From Riptortus pedestris (Eukaryota; Arthropoda; Insecta; Hemiptera; Alydidae): 64,000 nucleotides of DNA. Positions 10,145 through 21,951 of the stretch are shown here, piece after piece. Made by a program: the position numbers and the translations under genes. Position 1 is the stretch's first letter. Each line of letters opens with the position of its first letter. The notes below the pieces were generated by a model. That model did no database searches, had not been told where the DNA came from, and saw nothing but the letters and a program-made list of their open reading frames with translations. Where the stretch lies: assembly GCA_019009955.1 (NCBI GenBank), contig CM032233.1, positions 121,572,501-121,636,500 of the forward strand, read 5' to 3'.

Positions 10145-11252
10145 GTAACCTCTGTCTGTACATTGATTTTTTTCGCGAATTTTCACGATAACTTTTCGTT
10201 TCACATGTCATAGACACCATAACTGCATTTTGTTTCTTTCGTGTATGTTTGATTGTTTGTTTGTTTGTTACCTTTTCATGCATAAACGGCTGAACCGAAT
10301 TTTATGAAACTTGGAATGTATATTACTACTAACCCAACTTAGACTTTAGGCTATATTAATATCCTCTGGGACGAACTCGGTATGTGTATTAGCACTAACG
10401 CCTTCATTATATTAAGCCATACCATCATTTCTAGGGACGGGCAGGAGTGGGGGTTGTAAGAAAGGCCTGAAATTAAAAATACCGATATTTCGTTTCCTAT
10501 TGGTTTTTCGGCAAATATGAACATAACAAAAGTTGTTTATTTCGATATTTAGAGTAACTTTGTTTAGATACACTTTTTTCGTATACCGAATTATAAACGA
10601 GATATACGCTAAAACCTAGAGCGGAAGTGAACAGTTTATTTGGCACAAAAGAGTCAACCGAACTAAATAAAACTCGGTATGTGTATTAGCACTAACGCCT
10701 TCATTATTATAAGCCATACCAACATTTCTAGGGACGGGCAGGAGTGGGGGTTGTAAGGGAGGCCAAAATTTAAAAATAGCGGTATTTCGCCTGAAATAAA
10801 AATTCGCGATATTTCATTGTCTATTTGTTTTTCGACAAACGTGCACATAACAAAAGAGGCTTACTTTGTTATTTAAAGTAACTTTTGTTTTATAATTTTT
10901 TTTCGGGAACAATGTATGAATGTGATGCGTAGAAATATTGATATACTCAACAATTCTTTCCAATATGAACTACCAGTTACATCACCTGGAAAAATTTATT
11001 CAAATCTATGTAAATATTTTGTCCTTAATAATTCAAATCTATGTTTAATGCACAGAAGACGGGAAATATGACAATATGGAGGACAGTGAAGTCTTTTCCT
11101 AGAATTTTATTATTAACAAATCCACAGCAACAACGGGTATAGACCCTAAACACTGGGGCGGTTAAATGTCAAAATGTTGTGCAAAGTAAAGCCTTGCTAA
11201 TAAAATACCTTCACCAATTGAATTCCCGGGCGAAGCCAGGTATCTGAGCTAG
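10141..11252 (+). mobile_element. Helitron family B copy (B2)
   Basis: It starts aaaattgtaacctctgtctg at a TA array and ends cccgggcgaagccaggtatc tgagCTAG followed by T and another TA array. A terminal GC-rich stem plus CTAG and insertion between A and T are the Helitron signature. It contains an internal module (starting ctcggtatgtgtattagc and containing gggacgggcaggagtggg) in two copies, at about 10375 and 10672. There is no helicase or Rep coding sequence, so it is non-autonomous. Confidence 0.65.
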
Positions 11253-11406
11253 TATATATATTTATATGTATATATATATATATATATATATCTATATATA
11301 TATATATAAGGGAAATCAGCTATTGTGGTCGTGCTCATAACGCGATTTTCGAAAAATTCCCCAAATGTCAATTCATTCTACCAGATGACAAAAATGAGCT
11401 CTATTC

Positions 11407-11458
<52 letters not shown>

Positions 11459-11898
11459 GTTACCTTGCTAGAGGTAGCTATTTTTGTCATATCGTTAGCA
11501 AACTCGATATATTAGCGTTTTTTGTAAAACTTATGATCAAGATCTTTAAAGGCTAAAATCGGACCGGGGTAAAAGGGGTAGGTATAGAGGGTAGGAATTT
11601 CAAAATATTTTAGTTATTTCACGTCGGATCGAAAACGTATATTGAATCAATCGTATTACAGAATTAAGTGCCTATAAATGTTGTTATTATAACAACCAAA
11701 TATTGTTGTAGTAATTGTTATATAGTATTTTCTCTATCATGAACATTAACGGAGATATTTACACTTTTAGCAGATTTCCCTTAAGGGAAATCAGCTATTG
11801 AGGTTGTACTCATGATGGAATTTTCGACATTTTTCTTCAAATGTCTATCGATCCTACCCAGTAGATGACGAAAATGAGGTCCGTTCAAAACTGTATAT

Positions 11899-11959
<61 letters not shown>

Positions 11960-12600
11960 CTGTTACGCTCTAGCGGTCGCAATTTTTGTTTGATCGTTAC
12001 CAAACTCGATATTTAGTCGTTTTATGTAAAAAAAAAGATCAAGTTCGTTAATGGCTGAAATCGGACCAGTGGGAGGGGAGGTTTAGAGGGGCGGATTTTC
12101 TAAAATTTGACATATTTTCGTTACTGTACGTCGGATCGAAAAATTGTATAGAATCAATCTTATTGAAAATTTAATTTACTATAAACATTGTTATATACAT
12201 TTATTCTCTATTTTGTATATTAACCGAGATATTTGCATTTTTCAGTTTTGCAATTTTATGAAATTGGGTCGGATAACGGAGAGTGAGTTTCCCGCCAAAA
12301 GCTAGGTCGGCCGTTTTCTTAACTCTTCGGCTCTCGTGAAATTTCTCTATTGTAAAACTACACTTGGGAAATCTGCTTAGTTGACGCAGCCCCTGCGTGA
12401 CGGACTTTTTAGTTTTCAGACTTCAGTAAAACCCTACTCATACTCATCTCATATTAACAGTAAGTTATATCATCTATCAATTTATTGGAATCTTAAATAC
12501 TAAATATTATTTCCATAGAAGTAGTCAAGTGTGAGGTACGTACAAATACGTAGTATAATGGTGTCATCATTTAAGATTTTACGTTCTCGAAAATGTTTAT
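11253..12600 (-). mobile_element. Family A copy (A4), split by a nested copy
   Basis: Border gggaaatcagctattgtggt at about 11309, TA array at 11412-11456 and body up to 11765. It then resumes at 12413 (agttttcagacttcagtaaa) after the nested copy A5. In other copies gatatttgcattttt and agttttcag are adjacent, which proves the nesting. Confidence 0.75.
11766..12412 (-). mobile_element. Family A full-length copy (A5) nested in A4
   Basis: It has both termini (ttttagcagatttcccttaa at one end, ctgcgtgacggacttttt at the other) and the central TA array. The site of insertion in A4 is a T run, so each side is flanked by T, the target preference reported for Helentrons. Confidence 0.8.
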
Positions 12601-12745
12601 TTTTTTATAGGCGTGGGGGGGACAGGTACTTACGGAAGAAAACAAGAAACTACGGATAATTCGGTTAATACTGGAGATACGAAAAAATGCATAGAACAAC
12701 GATTGTAGAGCATCAATAGTTTAACAAGTTTGGTTCTATAATATA

Positions 12746-13353
12746 CAGGGTCAGCCATATTAATCTGACGATTTTGTAGTAATTGTTATGTTGGCACCAC
12801 TGTCATTGAGACGGCGGGAATGTTGTACATCGACAGGTCTATTCTTGCCATTTCAGTAGCCAGTATGTCGTGGTCGGGTGAACATCGAGCGTTTGTGATT
12901 GAAGCCTATTTTAAAAATAATGACTCAGTTATTTTAACACAGCGTTTATTTCGCAGACATTTCAATTTAAATCGACACGCGCCTGTTCCCAGCAGAAATT
13001 CGATCTTGTTGTGGGTAAAGAATTTTAGGAACACGTCGTCTGCTTTAAAAACGAAACCACCAGGACGAAAACGGACTGTGAGAACGCCTGAAAACATTAA
13101 CGCGGTAAGAGTAGCTGTTACACGGTCTCCACGACGTTCAGCAGCGAAACATGCTGTTGCGCTAGCCATTTCTGATCGAAGTGTACGACGAATACTTCAA
13201 TCACAAACGCTCGATGTTCACCCGACCACGATATACTGGCTACTGAAATGGCAAGAATAGACCTGTCGATGTACAACATTCCCGCCGTCTCAATGACAGT
13301 GGTGCCAACATAACAATTACTACAAAATCGTCAGATTAATATGCCGGACCCTG
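12746..13353 (+). mobile_element. Foldback mariner derivative with 159-bp arms
   Basis: TA flanks both ends. The left arm 12746-12904 and right arm 13195-13353 are near-perfect inverted copies, differing at only a few bases. The terminus reads CAGGGTCnnnC. The arms include not just the terminal repeat but also the first coding bases of the transposase, so the right end is an inverted copy of the left end and the true 3' half is gone. Confidence 0.9.
12820..13260 (+). pseudogene. Truncated Tc1/mariner transposase, DNA-binding half only
   Basis: The 146-residue frame holds the N-terminal helix-turn-helix region of a mariner family common in insects: WSGEHRAFVIEAYFKNNDSV, then RHFNLNRHAPVPSR, the basic GRKRTVRTPENI and SPRRSAAKHAVALAISDRSV. 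These are two HTH units joined by an AT-hook-like linker. From about residue 125 the frame runs into the inverted right arm, so its last 20-odd residues are antisense of its own start. No DDE/D catalytic core remains. If made, it could bind ends but not cut. Confidence 0.85.
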
Positions 13354-13818
13354 TATTACGATCTGACTTATAATAACGGAAATATTTTGAATTTTCTAAT
13401 CCCTCCCCCTCTAAATCCGTCTTCTTTCACCCCCTATTTCAGCCATTAACTAATATGATCTTTTGTGTTGAATGATATAGTTAAATATCGAGTTAAAGGA
13501 AATACAAATTTTCGATTCAATCGCGCTACGAACTTGCATGTATCTCACACAGTAAACATTTTAATGAAAACAATATTTGGTATTTGTGCTTGGAATAAAG
13601 TGGTTCAAGATATAACAGATTTTTCCTGATATGGTATGAGCCAGAGTGGGAGTTCACTGAATGCTAAAATCTAAAATATGCAAATATCTCCGGTAATATT
13701 AAAGATAGAGAATAAAAGCATATAACAATATTTATAGTAATTTTTTTTAAAAAAAAAGGAGTTACAATCGAGATAGGTAACGATCGAACAAAAATCGCAA
13801 CCGTTAGATCGTTAACAG

Positions 13819-13859
<41 letters not shown>

Positions 13860-13862
<3 letters not shown>

Positions 13863-14592
13863 GACTCTCGCTAACACGAACCTCGATAACACGAAATTCT
13901 CGATACCACGAATTATTTTTAATCCCCTTGGAAAAACCTGTCTAAGACGAAGAAATTACCATACGTAACACGAACTAATTTAGAAAAAACCAGTGATGTA
14001 CCAGACAGTGTGTTTTCTTCAATTGTTTCAATCGAGAATATGATTGACAAACGTGTTGCTAACAGTCTTAAACAGAAGAAGATAACGGACTATTTCAACT
14101 ACTAGTGGGATTGCAGTAATATGGTCGGTACTGTTTACTCTGTTTTACACGATATTTATTATGTTTACTGTAAGTATTTTTTATTATACTGTACCAAGAT
14201 AAATGTTTAATTTTCAAGCTGTAAGGGGTACAGCAAAGTTTTTTTTATTTTAATCAACATTATGACTGATAGTGTTTTTCAGTTTTAAGCAAAGGAAGAT
14301 TAAGGACTTATTAATCAGTGGAATTAATATTATATTTTCTTTTTTCTGTGTTTTACCGTTTTTTTTAATTAAGTATATATACATATTTTAATTCATTTAA
14401 ATATTCGTAAAATATTAAGATTATGTAGATTTGTAGAAGATGTAGGGAATAAATCACAGTACATTTTTTTACCTCTGTAACACGAATTTTCATTTAGTTC
14501 ACCTCTATAACTCGAACTATGCTTAAGACGAACTATACATAACACGAACAAAAATGGCAGTCCCGTGGAATTTCGTGATAGCGAGAGTCGAC
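13860..14592 (+). mobile_element. pogo/Tigger-like MITE in a TA array
   Basis: Terminal inverted repeats GTCGACTCTCGCTAACACGA and, at the far end, its complement (TCGTGATAGCGAGAGTCGAC). Sub-terminal phrases with aacacgaa recur at both ends. Both flanks are TA repeat, consistent with the TA target. Between 14000 and 14110 it retains RVANSLKQKKITDYFN, which resembles the C-terminal tail of pogo-family transposases. Confidence 0.75.
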
Positions 14593-14730
14593 ATATATAT
14601 ATATATCCTCATTTTCGTCATCTCCTTGGTAGGGTCGATGGATATTTGAGGAAATGTTTTTAAAATCATGTGCGTCATGAGTACCACCTCAATAGCTGAT
14701 TTTCCTTAAGGGAAATCTACTAATATCGAC

Positions 14731-15019
14731 ATTGCTATGTTAAAATGTTTTGCATAACAGAGCATTGTATATACAATTTTTAATACTAATATTCTTCTTA
14801 GGATATACAATGGAGTATTTTTAATAATGCATATTAAATACGTAAAATATCTACTACTGTGGTACTTGGGGAAGCTTTAGGGGAAATAAATTTGTTTTCT
14901 TGCATAGTTTATAATATAAAATGCTATCCATTCTTATGATTTTTATGATCCATAATTTATTGGACAACGAATCGGGAGTGAATTGAAACGGCTTAACGTT
15001 ATTATGTGCCCAGATACTA
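14731..15019. other. Unassigned spacer
   Basis: AT-rich, with no repeat recognised except weak similarity to Helitron B around 14800. Confidence 0.4.
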
Positions 15020-15959
15020 GGGTGAATCAAATATAAACGAGACTTTTCGTCTTTCGGGCACAGTAGTCGTGGGAGAACGTTCCCGCCTTTTTTGTTGTTG
15101 GGTAGGTTAGTCAGGAGTAGGGGAAGCACGTGATCTCGCCACCTCGATCGTCTCGTTGTCCACCGTGACGATGTCGGAGGAAGAGGTACCCCCGTCGACT
15201 GCGCAACGTGTCGTAATTAAGTATCTCGCCGCAGAAGGCGTAAAACCGGCCGAAATCTTGAGGAGATTGACTGCACAGTTCGGGGAAAAGACACTTTCGC
15301 GAGCCAGAACTTGGGTGCACCACTACACCCCAGAGTCTAAACAAGCGAGTATGGAGTGGAGAAAACAAGGAGAACCTGGACCAGTGAAAGCCAAGTCACG
15401 ATTGTCAGCAAGCAAGGTTTTGGCTACCGTTTTTTTTTTGACCAGCGTGGTTTGCTGTACCTCAATTTTTTGCATGAGCGCAGGATAATTAATGCAGCCT
15501 ACTACTGCGACATTTTCAGTGACGTCCGACTTGCATATCGCCGCAAAAGACGAGACGTACCGATCAGAGAAGTGGTTCTTCTCCATGACAATGCTCGCCC
15601 CCATACAGCAGCCATGACTAGGGAAAAATTGGAGCAACTGGGGTGGGAGACACTGGAACACCCTCCTTACAGTCCAGACCTGCCACCCTGTGACTTTCAT
15701 GTGTTTGGCCCTCTCAAGGAAGCTTTAGGAGGCCAAAGATTCGACAGTGATGGTGAGGTTGAAGCCTATTGCGCAATTGGCTGCAGACACGACCTGCATC
15801 TTTCTACATGGAAGGAATTGGAAAGCTACATATCCTCTGGGAAAAATGTGTTTCCAAGTCAGGGGATTATGTAGAAAAATAAGCTATATTATTTTTTGCG
15901 TTTAAAATTAAAATAAATTAAAAAAAAAAAAAAAAGTCTCGTTTATATTTGATTCACCC
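15020..15959 (+). mobile_element. Internally deleted mariner
   Basis: Terminal repeats GGGTGAATCAAATATAAACG and agac at the left, exactly inverted at 15935-15959. TA precedes the left end; the right flank no longer shows a clean TA. A poly-A stretch lies just inside the right end. Confidence 0.85.
15156..15880 (+). pseudogene. Mariner transposase pseudogene (DD34D), deleted and frameshifted
   Basis: The N-terminal HTH (STAQRVVIKYLAAEGVKPAE, then ILRRLTAQFGEKTLSRAR) is fused directly to TWVHHYTPESKQASMEW at about 15309. The intervening HTH2 and the first catalytic Asp, which normally sits just before TWVHH, are therefore deleted. A ten-T run at 15430-15439 breaks the frame; reading continues in another frame (DQRGLLYLNFL...). 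There the second Asp (LLHDNARPHT) and third Asp (YSPDLPPCDFH) are 34 residues apart, the mariner DD34D spacing. A second shift near 15768 is needed to reach the natural end SGDYVEK. Confidence 0.9.
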
Positions 15960-15960
15960 A

Positions 15961-16629
15961 CGTAGCTGTAAAGGAAATTGAAAATTCGAAATATTTCCGA
16001 TACTATACGTCGGGTCGAAACTTTTTATAGAACCAATCTTATTGTAAATTAAATGTACTATAAATATTGTTATATACATTTATTCTCTATCTTGAATATT
16101 AACCGAGATATTTGCATTTTTCAGTTTTCAGCCTTCAGCAAACCCCCACTTCTACTCATGTTACATAAACAATGCTCTGTTATGCAATAAACCACATTAT
16201 TCGAAGCTTAAATACCATAAATTGTTTTCAAGAAACCTTTATTATACGAGATAAATATAAATATATTATGGTGACTCTCCCCTCCTTCTCAAGTTCGTGG
16301 AATACTAAAATTTGATTGATTGAGATAAATATTATTCCAACCCACTACAAATTACAGTACTAGATATAGTAAATAGTTTTCAATAAAATTAACATGTTAT
16401 ATTCTGATATATTTCCGTAATTAGTTTTTCTTTCCTGTGAGAAGTTGGCACACCTGTTTGTATACGTTTCAGGTGCTTCCCGTCTAGAGGTTTCTTATTA
16501 TCGTTTGTATTTATTCACTTCATATTCGCGGTGGTATTGTGTTACCAGTATGTAGATTTATCTATTGTTAAACATCATATGGGAAATCTGCTTAGTTTAC
16601 GCCGTCCCCTGCGTGACGGACTCTTATTA
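15961..16629 (-). mobile_element. Family A copy (A7), hairpin end lost at the mariner
   Basis: Internal body from aattcgaaatatttccg, through the ttcagcaaacccccacttct module, to the terminal block gggaaatctgcttagtttac and gcgtgacggactctta. The TA array and hairpin end are missing. Confidence 0.75.
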
Positions 16630-16639
16630 TTCAAGAGTT

Positions 16640-16805
16640 AGTTATAAATACTAGGATAATTAGTAACCTAGACACTCAGACGGGAAATATAAACATACTG
16701 TTCATAATAAAGCCTTGCCAAAAAAAAAAAAAAAAAAAAAAAAAAAACAAAACTATAATTATTGAGTCTATTGTTATTTCCCGAGCAACGCCGAGTAATT
16801 CAGAT
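16640..16805 (+). mobile_element. Helitron family B 3'-end fragment
   Basis: acgggaaatat, ataaagccttgcc, a poly-A tract and ttcccgagcaacgccgagta parallel the 3' ends of copies B1 and B2; the CTAG terminus has mutated. Confidence 0.55.
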
Positions 16806-17308
16806 AAAAATAAAATAAAAAAATTGAAACATACATTATTTTCACCTCTTTGGAATGATGGAGGTCTGAAGAGAGTTTTGGAAAATGGATAGATGTAAGG
16901 TAATTAAATAAGGTGTTGGACGGAGTAATGGTATTTACCGCTACTCAATGCTACATTGAGCTGACGTAAATAACGTGATGAATCAGAGCTTGCGAAACAT
17001 GACTCAATCTCTTAGATAAACAAGTAGATAACAGCTCAAAGTTATTGAAAAACAGAAACCCCAAATTATTTATGCGTTGTTTGTCAACATGATTCCTCAC
17101 TATATGCAGCAGTTGGACGTGCAGGATTTCGATTCAGACCTATAGGGGAAGTCATTAATGAGGTTGGCTCTATTCCACAAAATACTAATCAGTTCTGCAA
17201 AACACCACCATTCATCTATATTATCCACTACTATTGAATATTTAATTAACTGAAACCTCAACCAATAAACTACTTCACCGCTTAGGATCAGGCAAACCAA
17301 ACGAACTG
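16806..17308. other. Unassigned spacer
   Basis: No supported gene or recognisable repeat. Confidence 0.45.
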
Positions 17309-17437
17309 TTTTAGCAGATTTCCCTCAAGGGAAATCAGCTATTTAGATCGTACTCATGACGCGATTTTCGACATTTTTCTTCAAATGTCCATCGATCCTA
17401 CCTAGGAGATGACGAAAATGAGGTCCCTTCAAAACTG

Positions 17438-17492
<55 letters not shown>

Positions 17493-18310
17493 CTCTTATC
17501 GCTCTAGCGGTCGCAATTATTGTTTAATCGTTACCAAACTCTATATTTGGTAGTTTTGTGTAAAAAAAAATCTATTTCGTTAAAGGCTGAAATCGAAGAA
17601 GGGGAAGGGGGGGTTTAGAGGGGAAGAATTTCGGAAATTTGAAATATCTCTGTTACTATACGTCGAATCGAAAAATTGTATAGAACTAATCTTATTGAAA
17701 ATTAAATTTACAATAAATATTGTTCGATACATATTTTCCGTATAATGAGTATTAACTGAGATATTTGGATTTTATAGTTTTCCGCTATCAGTAAACCCCC
17801 ACTCCTACTAGTTTCATATTAATAATAAGCTGATATATCATGAACCACTTCATTACAAGGTTAAATACCTTATATTGTTTTCATTGAACTTTTACTTTAT
17901 GAGATATATGTAAATACGTTCTGTTGCCCCCCCCCCTTCTTTTGTTCTTAGATTACTAAAATTCTTTGATTACTAAACTAATTCTGATTCATTACAAATT
18001 ACTGTACTAGGTAGCTTTAATAAATTGTTTTCTATAAAATTAATGTTATATTCAGATATATTTCATTAATTGTTTGTCTTTTCGGTCTTTCTATCTATTC
18101 AGCCATACAAGGTTAGCTGTTTACAATTCAGCCGCTTTCCGTTGTACAGATCATTGACTTGTATTGTAAATTGACTGAAAGATTTCTCATTACCGTTTGT
18201 ATTTATTCATTCACGGTAGTGTTTGTTACCTGTATGTATATTTATCTATTGTAAACCTTCGCGTGGGAAATCTGCTTAGTTCTCGCTGCTCCTGCGGGAC
18301 GGACTTTTTG
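17309..18310 (-). mobile_element. Family A long copy (A8)
   Basis: Both termini are present (ttttagcagatttccctcaa; cctgcgggacggacttttt) with a TA array at 17440-17488. At about 1,000 bp it represents the longer subfamily that has the ttatcagtaaacccccactc module and a cgtttgtatttattcattca segment. Confidence 0.8.
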
Positions 18311-18418
18311 TGATTCTAACAAAGGAAACAAACCAAAATTTTCTCTAGAGCAGAAGATTGGCAACAGGCCCAAAACAATACTCAAAGACTATACCAATTT
18401 AATTTGTTGTGTAATTTT

Positions 18419-18518
18419 GTAGCAAATTTCCCTTAATCAGCTATCGGACGCGATTTTCAAAAAATTTCTTTCGTCCATTGATTCTACCCAGGAGATGTCG
18501 AAAATGAGGTCCGTTCGA

Positions 18519-18568
<50 letters not shown>

Positions 18569-18691
18569 CTGTTAACGCTCTAGCAGTCGCAATTTTTGTT
18601 TAACCGTTGCCAAACTGGATATTTAATCGTTTTATGTAAAAATACAGATCAAGTTCGTTAATGGCTGAAATCGGACCAGTGGGAGGGGGTG
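18419..18691 (-). mobile_element. Family A truncated copy (A9)
   Basis: A degraded hairpin border, TA array (18524-18564) and the body up to cggaccagtgggaggggg, where it is cut by Helitron B sequence. Confidence 0.75.
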
Positions 18692-20111
18692 ACATATATA
18701 ACATCATAAAAATATATAACGTCAGTCTGTACAATGATTTTTTTTTCTCGAAATTTCACGATACTTCTTGGTTTCACATGTCATTGACACAATATCTGAA
18801 ATTGTGGCTTTGGTGTCTCTTTGTTTGTTACCTTTTCACGCCCAAAATACTGAACCGAATTTTATGAAACTTGCTATTTATATTACTACTAAACCAACTT
18901 AGACTGTAGGCTATAATAATATTCTCAGAGATTACCAGAAATTGGAGTTATAAGGGAGGGCTGTAATGAAAAATCGGGGTATTTCATTTCCTTTTGGTTT
19001 TTCGCCAAAGGCGCACACGATAAAAGTTGTTTATGTTTTTATTTAAAGTAACTTTTGTTATATACACTATTGTCGTATACCGAAGTATAAATGAGATACA
19101 CGCTAAAAACTAATGTCAGTTAGTTCGGGAGTCAACAATATAATTCGGCATAAATGGCTAAACCAGACTAAACAAAATTCGGTATGTGAATTATTAATAA
19201 CTTCCCCAAGATTATAAGCCGTACCAAAACTGCTAGAAAAGAACAGTAGTGGGGGACTATAAGGGGAGCAAATATGCACATATGTTCATTTTGTTATTAA
19301 GATTAACTTTTGCTATACTTGCGTCGTACACCGAAGTATAAATGAGATATAAGCTAAAAACTATAGCGGGTGTCAACAATTTTATTGGTTACAAGCGGGA
19401 TAGCCAAATAAACAATACTCGGTATGTGAAATCTCATCAACTTCTCCTTGATTATCAGCTGTATTAACATTTCTAGGGGCGAACAGGAGTGATATGAAAT
19501 GAAAATTTGTGATATTAAGTTTTCTATTGGTTTTTTGGCAAAAATGCATATAATATAAACGTTATTTATTCTGTTATGTAAAGTAACTTTTGGCTTATAC
19601 ACTTTTTTTCGTATACCGAAGCGTAAATGTGATATACGCTAAAAAGTATAGCTGGTCTCAGCAATTTTATTGGTATTGGAGTATTAACTCTTCTATGATT
19701 ACTAGCTATATCAAAATTTCTAGGGATATTTATACAAGTGTGGGGGCTGTAAGGGAGGCATTATATGAATAATCACTGCATTTCTTTTCCTATTGGATTT
19801 TCGGCAAACATGCACATATCAGACAGGGTTTATATCGTTAATTAGAGTAACTTTTGTTATATTCACATTTGTAGTACTACGAAGTATATACGAGATATAC
19901 ACTAAAAACTATAGCGGGAGTCAACAGTTTTATTAGTACTCATTAAAGTGATTTTAATATATGCATATCATGACAACTGATTTTATGTTTTAGCAGATTT
20001 CCCTTAGGGGAAATCAGCTATTGAGGTCGTACTCATGACGCGATTTTCGAAAAATTTCTTCAAATGTCCATCGATCCTACCCAGGAGATGACGAAAATGA
20101 GGTCCGTTCAA

Positions 20112-20157
<46 letters not shown>

Positions 20158-21102
20158 CTGTTACCGCTCTAGTGGTCGCAATTATTGTTTAATCGTCACC
20201 AAACTCGGTATTTAATCGTTTTATGTAAAAAGGAGATCAAGTTCCTTAACGGCTGAAATCGGACCAGTGGGAGGGGGGGTTTAGAGGGGGGATTTTCAAA
20301 AATTCGAAACGTCTCCGTTATTATGCATCGGACCGAAACATTGTATAGAACTAATCTTATTGCAAATTAAATTTACTATAAATATTGTTATATACATTTA
20401 TTCTCTATCTTGAATATTAACCAAGATATTTGCATTTTTATGAAGGTTGTGGTCGGGTATTGTTTGGATTAGTTCGGCCGTTTTCGTAACTTCTTGGCTC
20501 AGGTGGAAGCTTCTTCTAACCTTACCTTACCTTTGTTACTTTGTGTTATTTATGCAATTACGGTCTGTTCATCCGCCGCCCACCCCCTTCTTTAGTTTTT
20601 GTACTACATACTAAAATTTGAGTTATTAAAATATAAATTATTTTTACAATTCAGAAGCTGTTTCAGTTGGGAATTTATTAAAATTAACTGAAAGATTTCT
20701 TATTACCGTTTGTATTTACTCATGGTGGACTTCTATTACCAGTATGCAGATGTGTCTTTTGTGTAACTTCACATGGGAAATCTGCTTAGTTTACGCAGCC
20801 CCTGCGTAACGGACTTTTTTAGACTTATGTGGTTCGGATTAGGGAGGTTATAAATCTCTGCCACCTCCCCTCCTCTTTTGATATTTATTTTAATTAGAAA
20901 ATAATTTCGTTATTTATTTCCAATAAAAATTTAAACTATAAGAGGATTTTGATTGTTTTTTTATAATGTATTATTTAAACAAAGTCATGTCGAATGTACA
21001 CCACGTATAATTGCGGAAGATTTGCGGAATCAAACTCTTTAATTATGATATACATTATCTTATTACTATGCATAACTATTAAAGGTTACTTGCTACTGTC
21101 AT
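18692..21102 (+). mobile_element. Helitron family B copy (B4), interrupted by A10
   Basis: It begins near atataacgtcagtctgtaca and continues with cgaaatttcacgatacttct and accgaattttatgaaacttg. It contains the internal module (ggtatgtgaattatt / ggtatgtgaaatctc / gggatatttatacaagtg) about four times between 19180 and 19760. Sequence gattttatgttttag is split by A10 and resumes at 20821 with agacttatgtggttcggatt. The downstream end is not clear. Confidence 0.6.
19992..20820 (-). mobile_element. Family A full-length copy (A10) nested in Helitron B
   Basis: Both termini intact, TA array at 20114-20154. Comparison with B1 at about 7745 (gatgttatgttttag, then attcggattagtgagg) shows the pre-insertion sequence and indicates entry within a T run. 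Confidence 0.8.
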
Positions 21103-21746
21103 TATAAAAAGTCCGTCACGCAGGAGCTGCGAAAACTAAGCAGATTTCCCACGTAAAGTTATACAATAGAGAAAGCTCCATACGAGTCCCGAACAGTTCC
21201 GGAAACGGCCGAACTAGCTATCGCCGGACTCGAATAGAAGCTACCACAGCTCCTCCGTTACACTTAATAAAAATGCAAATATCTCGATTAATATTAAATA
21301 TAGAAAATAAATGTATATAACAATATTTATAGCAAATTTAATTTTCAATAAGATTGGTTCTATACAGTTTTTCGATCCGACGGAGATATTTCGAATTTTC
21401 GCGGGGGGGGGGGGGTTAGATGGGGGATTTTCGAAATATCTCCGTTACTATACGCCGGATCAAAAGGTTGTATAGGACCAATCTTATTGCAAATTAAATT
21501 GACTATAAATATTGTTCTATACATCTATTTTCTATCTTGAATGTTAACGGAGGTATTTGTATTTTTATCAAGCTTAACGGTCGAGATGAGTTCGGCCAAC
21601 TTCGGTTGTATTCGTGAGTTTCCGGCAAAAGTTCCGGCTAGTTCGGCTGTTTCCTTAACTGTTCGTCTCTCGTGAAATTTCTCTATTCTAAACTTCACTT
21701 GGGAAATCTGCTTAGTTTACGCAACCCCTGCGTGACGGACTTTTAT
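21103..21746. repeat. Head-to-head pair of family A halves forming a large palindrome
   Basis: 21103-21400 is a family A 5' half in + orientation, and 21412-21746 is a similar half in the opposite orientation. Both outer ends carry the terminus (aagtccgtcacgcaggagct; cccctgcgtgacggactttt), and the halves meet at a run of G at 21401-21413. Arms of roughly 300 bp could fold on each other. TA arrays and hairpin ends are absent from both halves. Confidence 0.85.
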
Positions 21747-21951
21747 TATATACACTTTTGTTGTATAATGATATATAAGGTACCCACCCGGGTTTTCTCG
21801 GGAAACCAGTTAGAGGCTGGTATTTTTTTTTTGGCAAGTCTTGCCAATATTTTTTTATTGCCTCCTCTCTGCGTTAAGAATTTATGTCTGAATATCTACT
21901 AACTAAAGCGGACTTATAGATTTTTTTTTAGTGTTGAAGGATAAAAAATAA
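21747..21951. other. Helitron B-like scrap
   Basis: Contains tatacacttttgttgtataa and ccacccgggttttctcggga, weak matches to family B interior and terminus. Confidence 0.35.

Larger units (their letters stand above)
12601..14730 (+). mobile_element. Family A composite (A6) carrying two other transposons
   Basis: Inverted family A sequence flanks two insertions: a foldback mariner (12746-13353) and a pogo-like MITE (13860-14592) that sits inside the TA array. Family A resumes after the MITE with tcctcattttcgtcatctcc and ends with a decayed hairpin, cttaagggaaatctacta, near 14728. Repetition of internal phrases at 13400 and 13640 suggests two overlapping partial copies. Confidence 0.65.
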
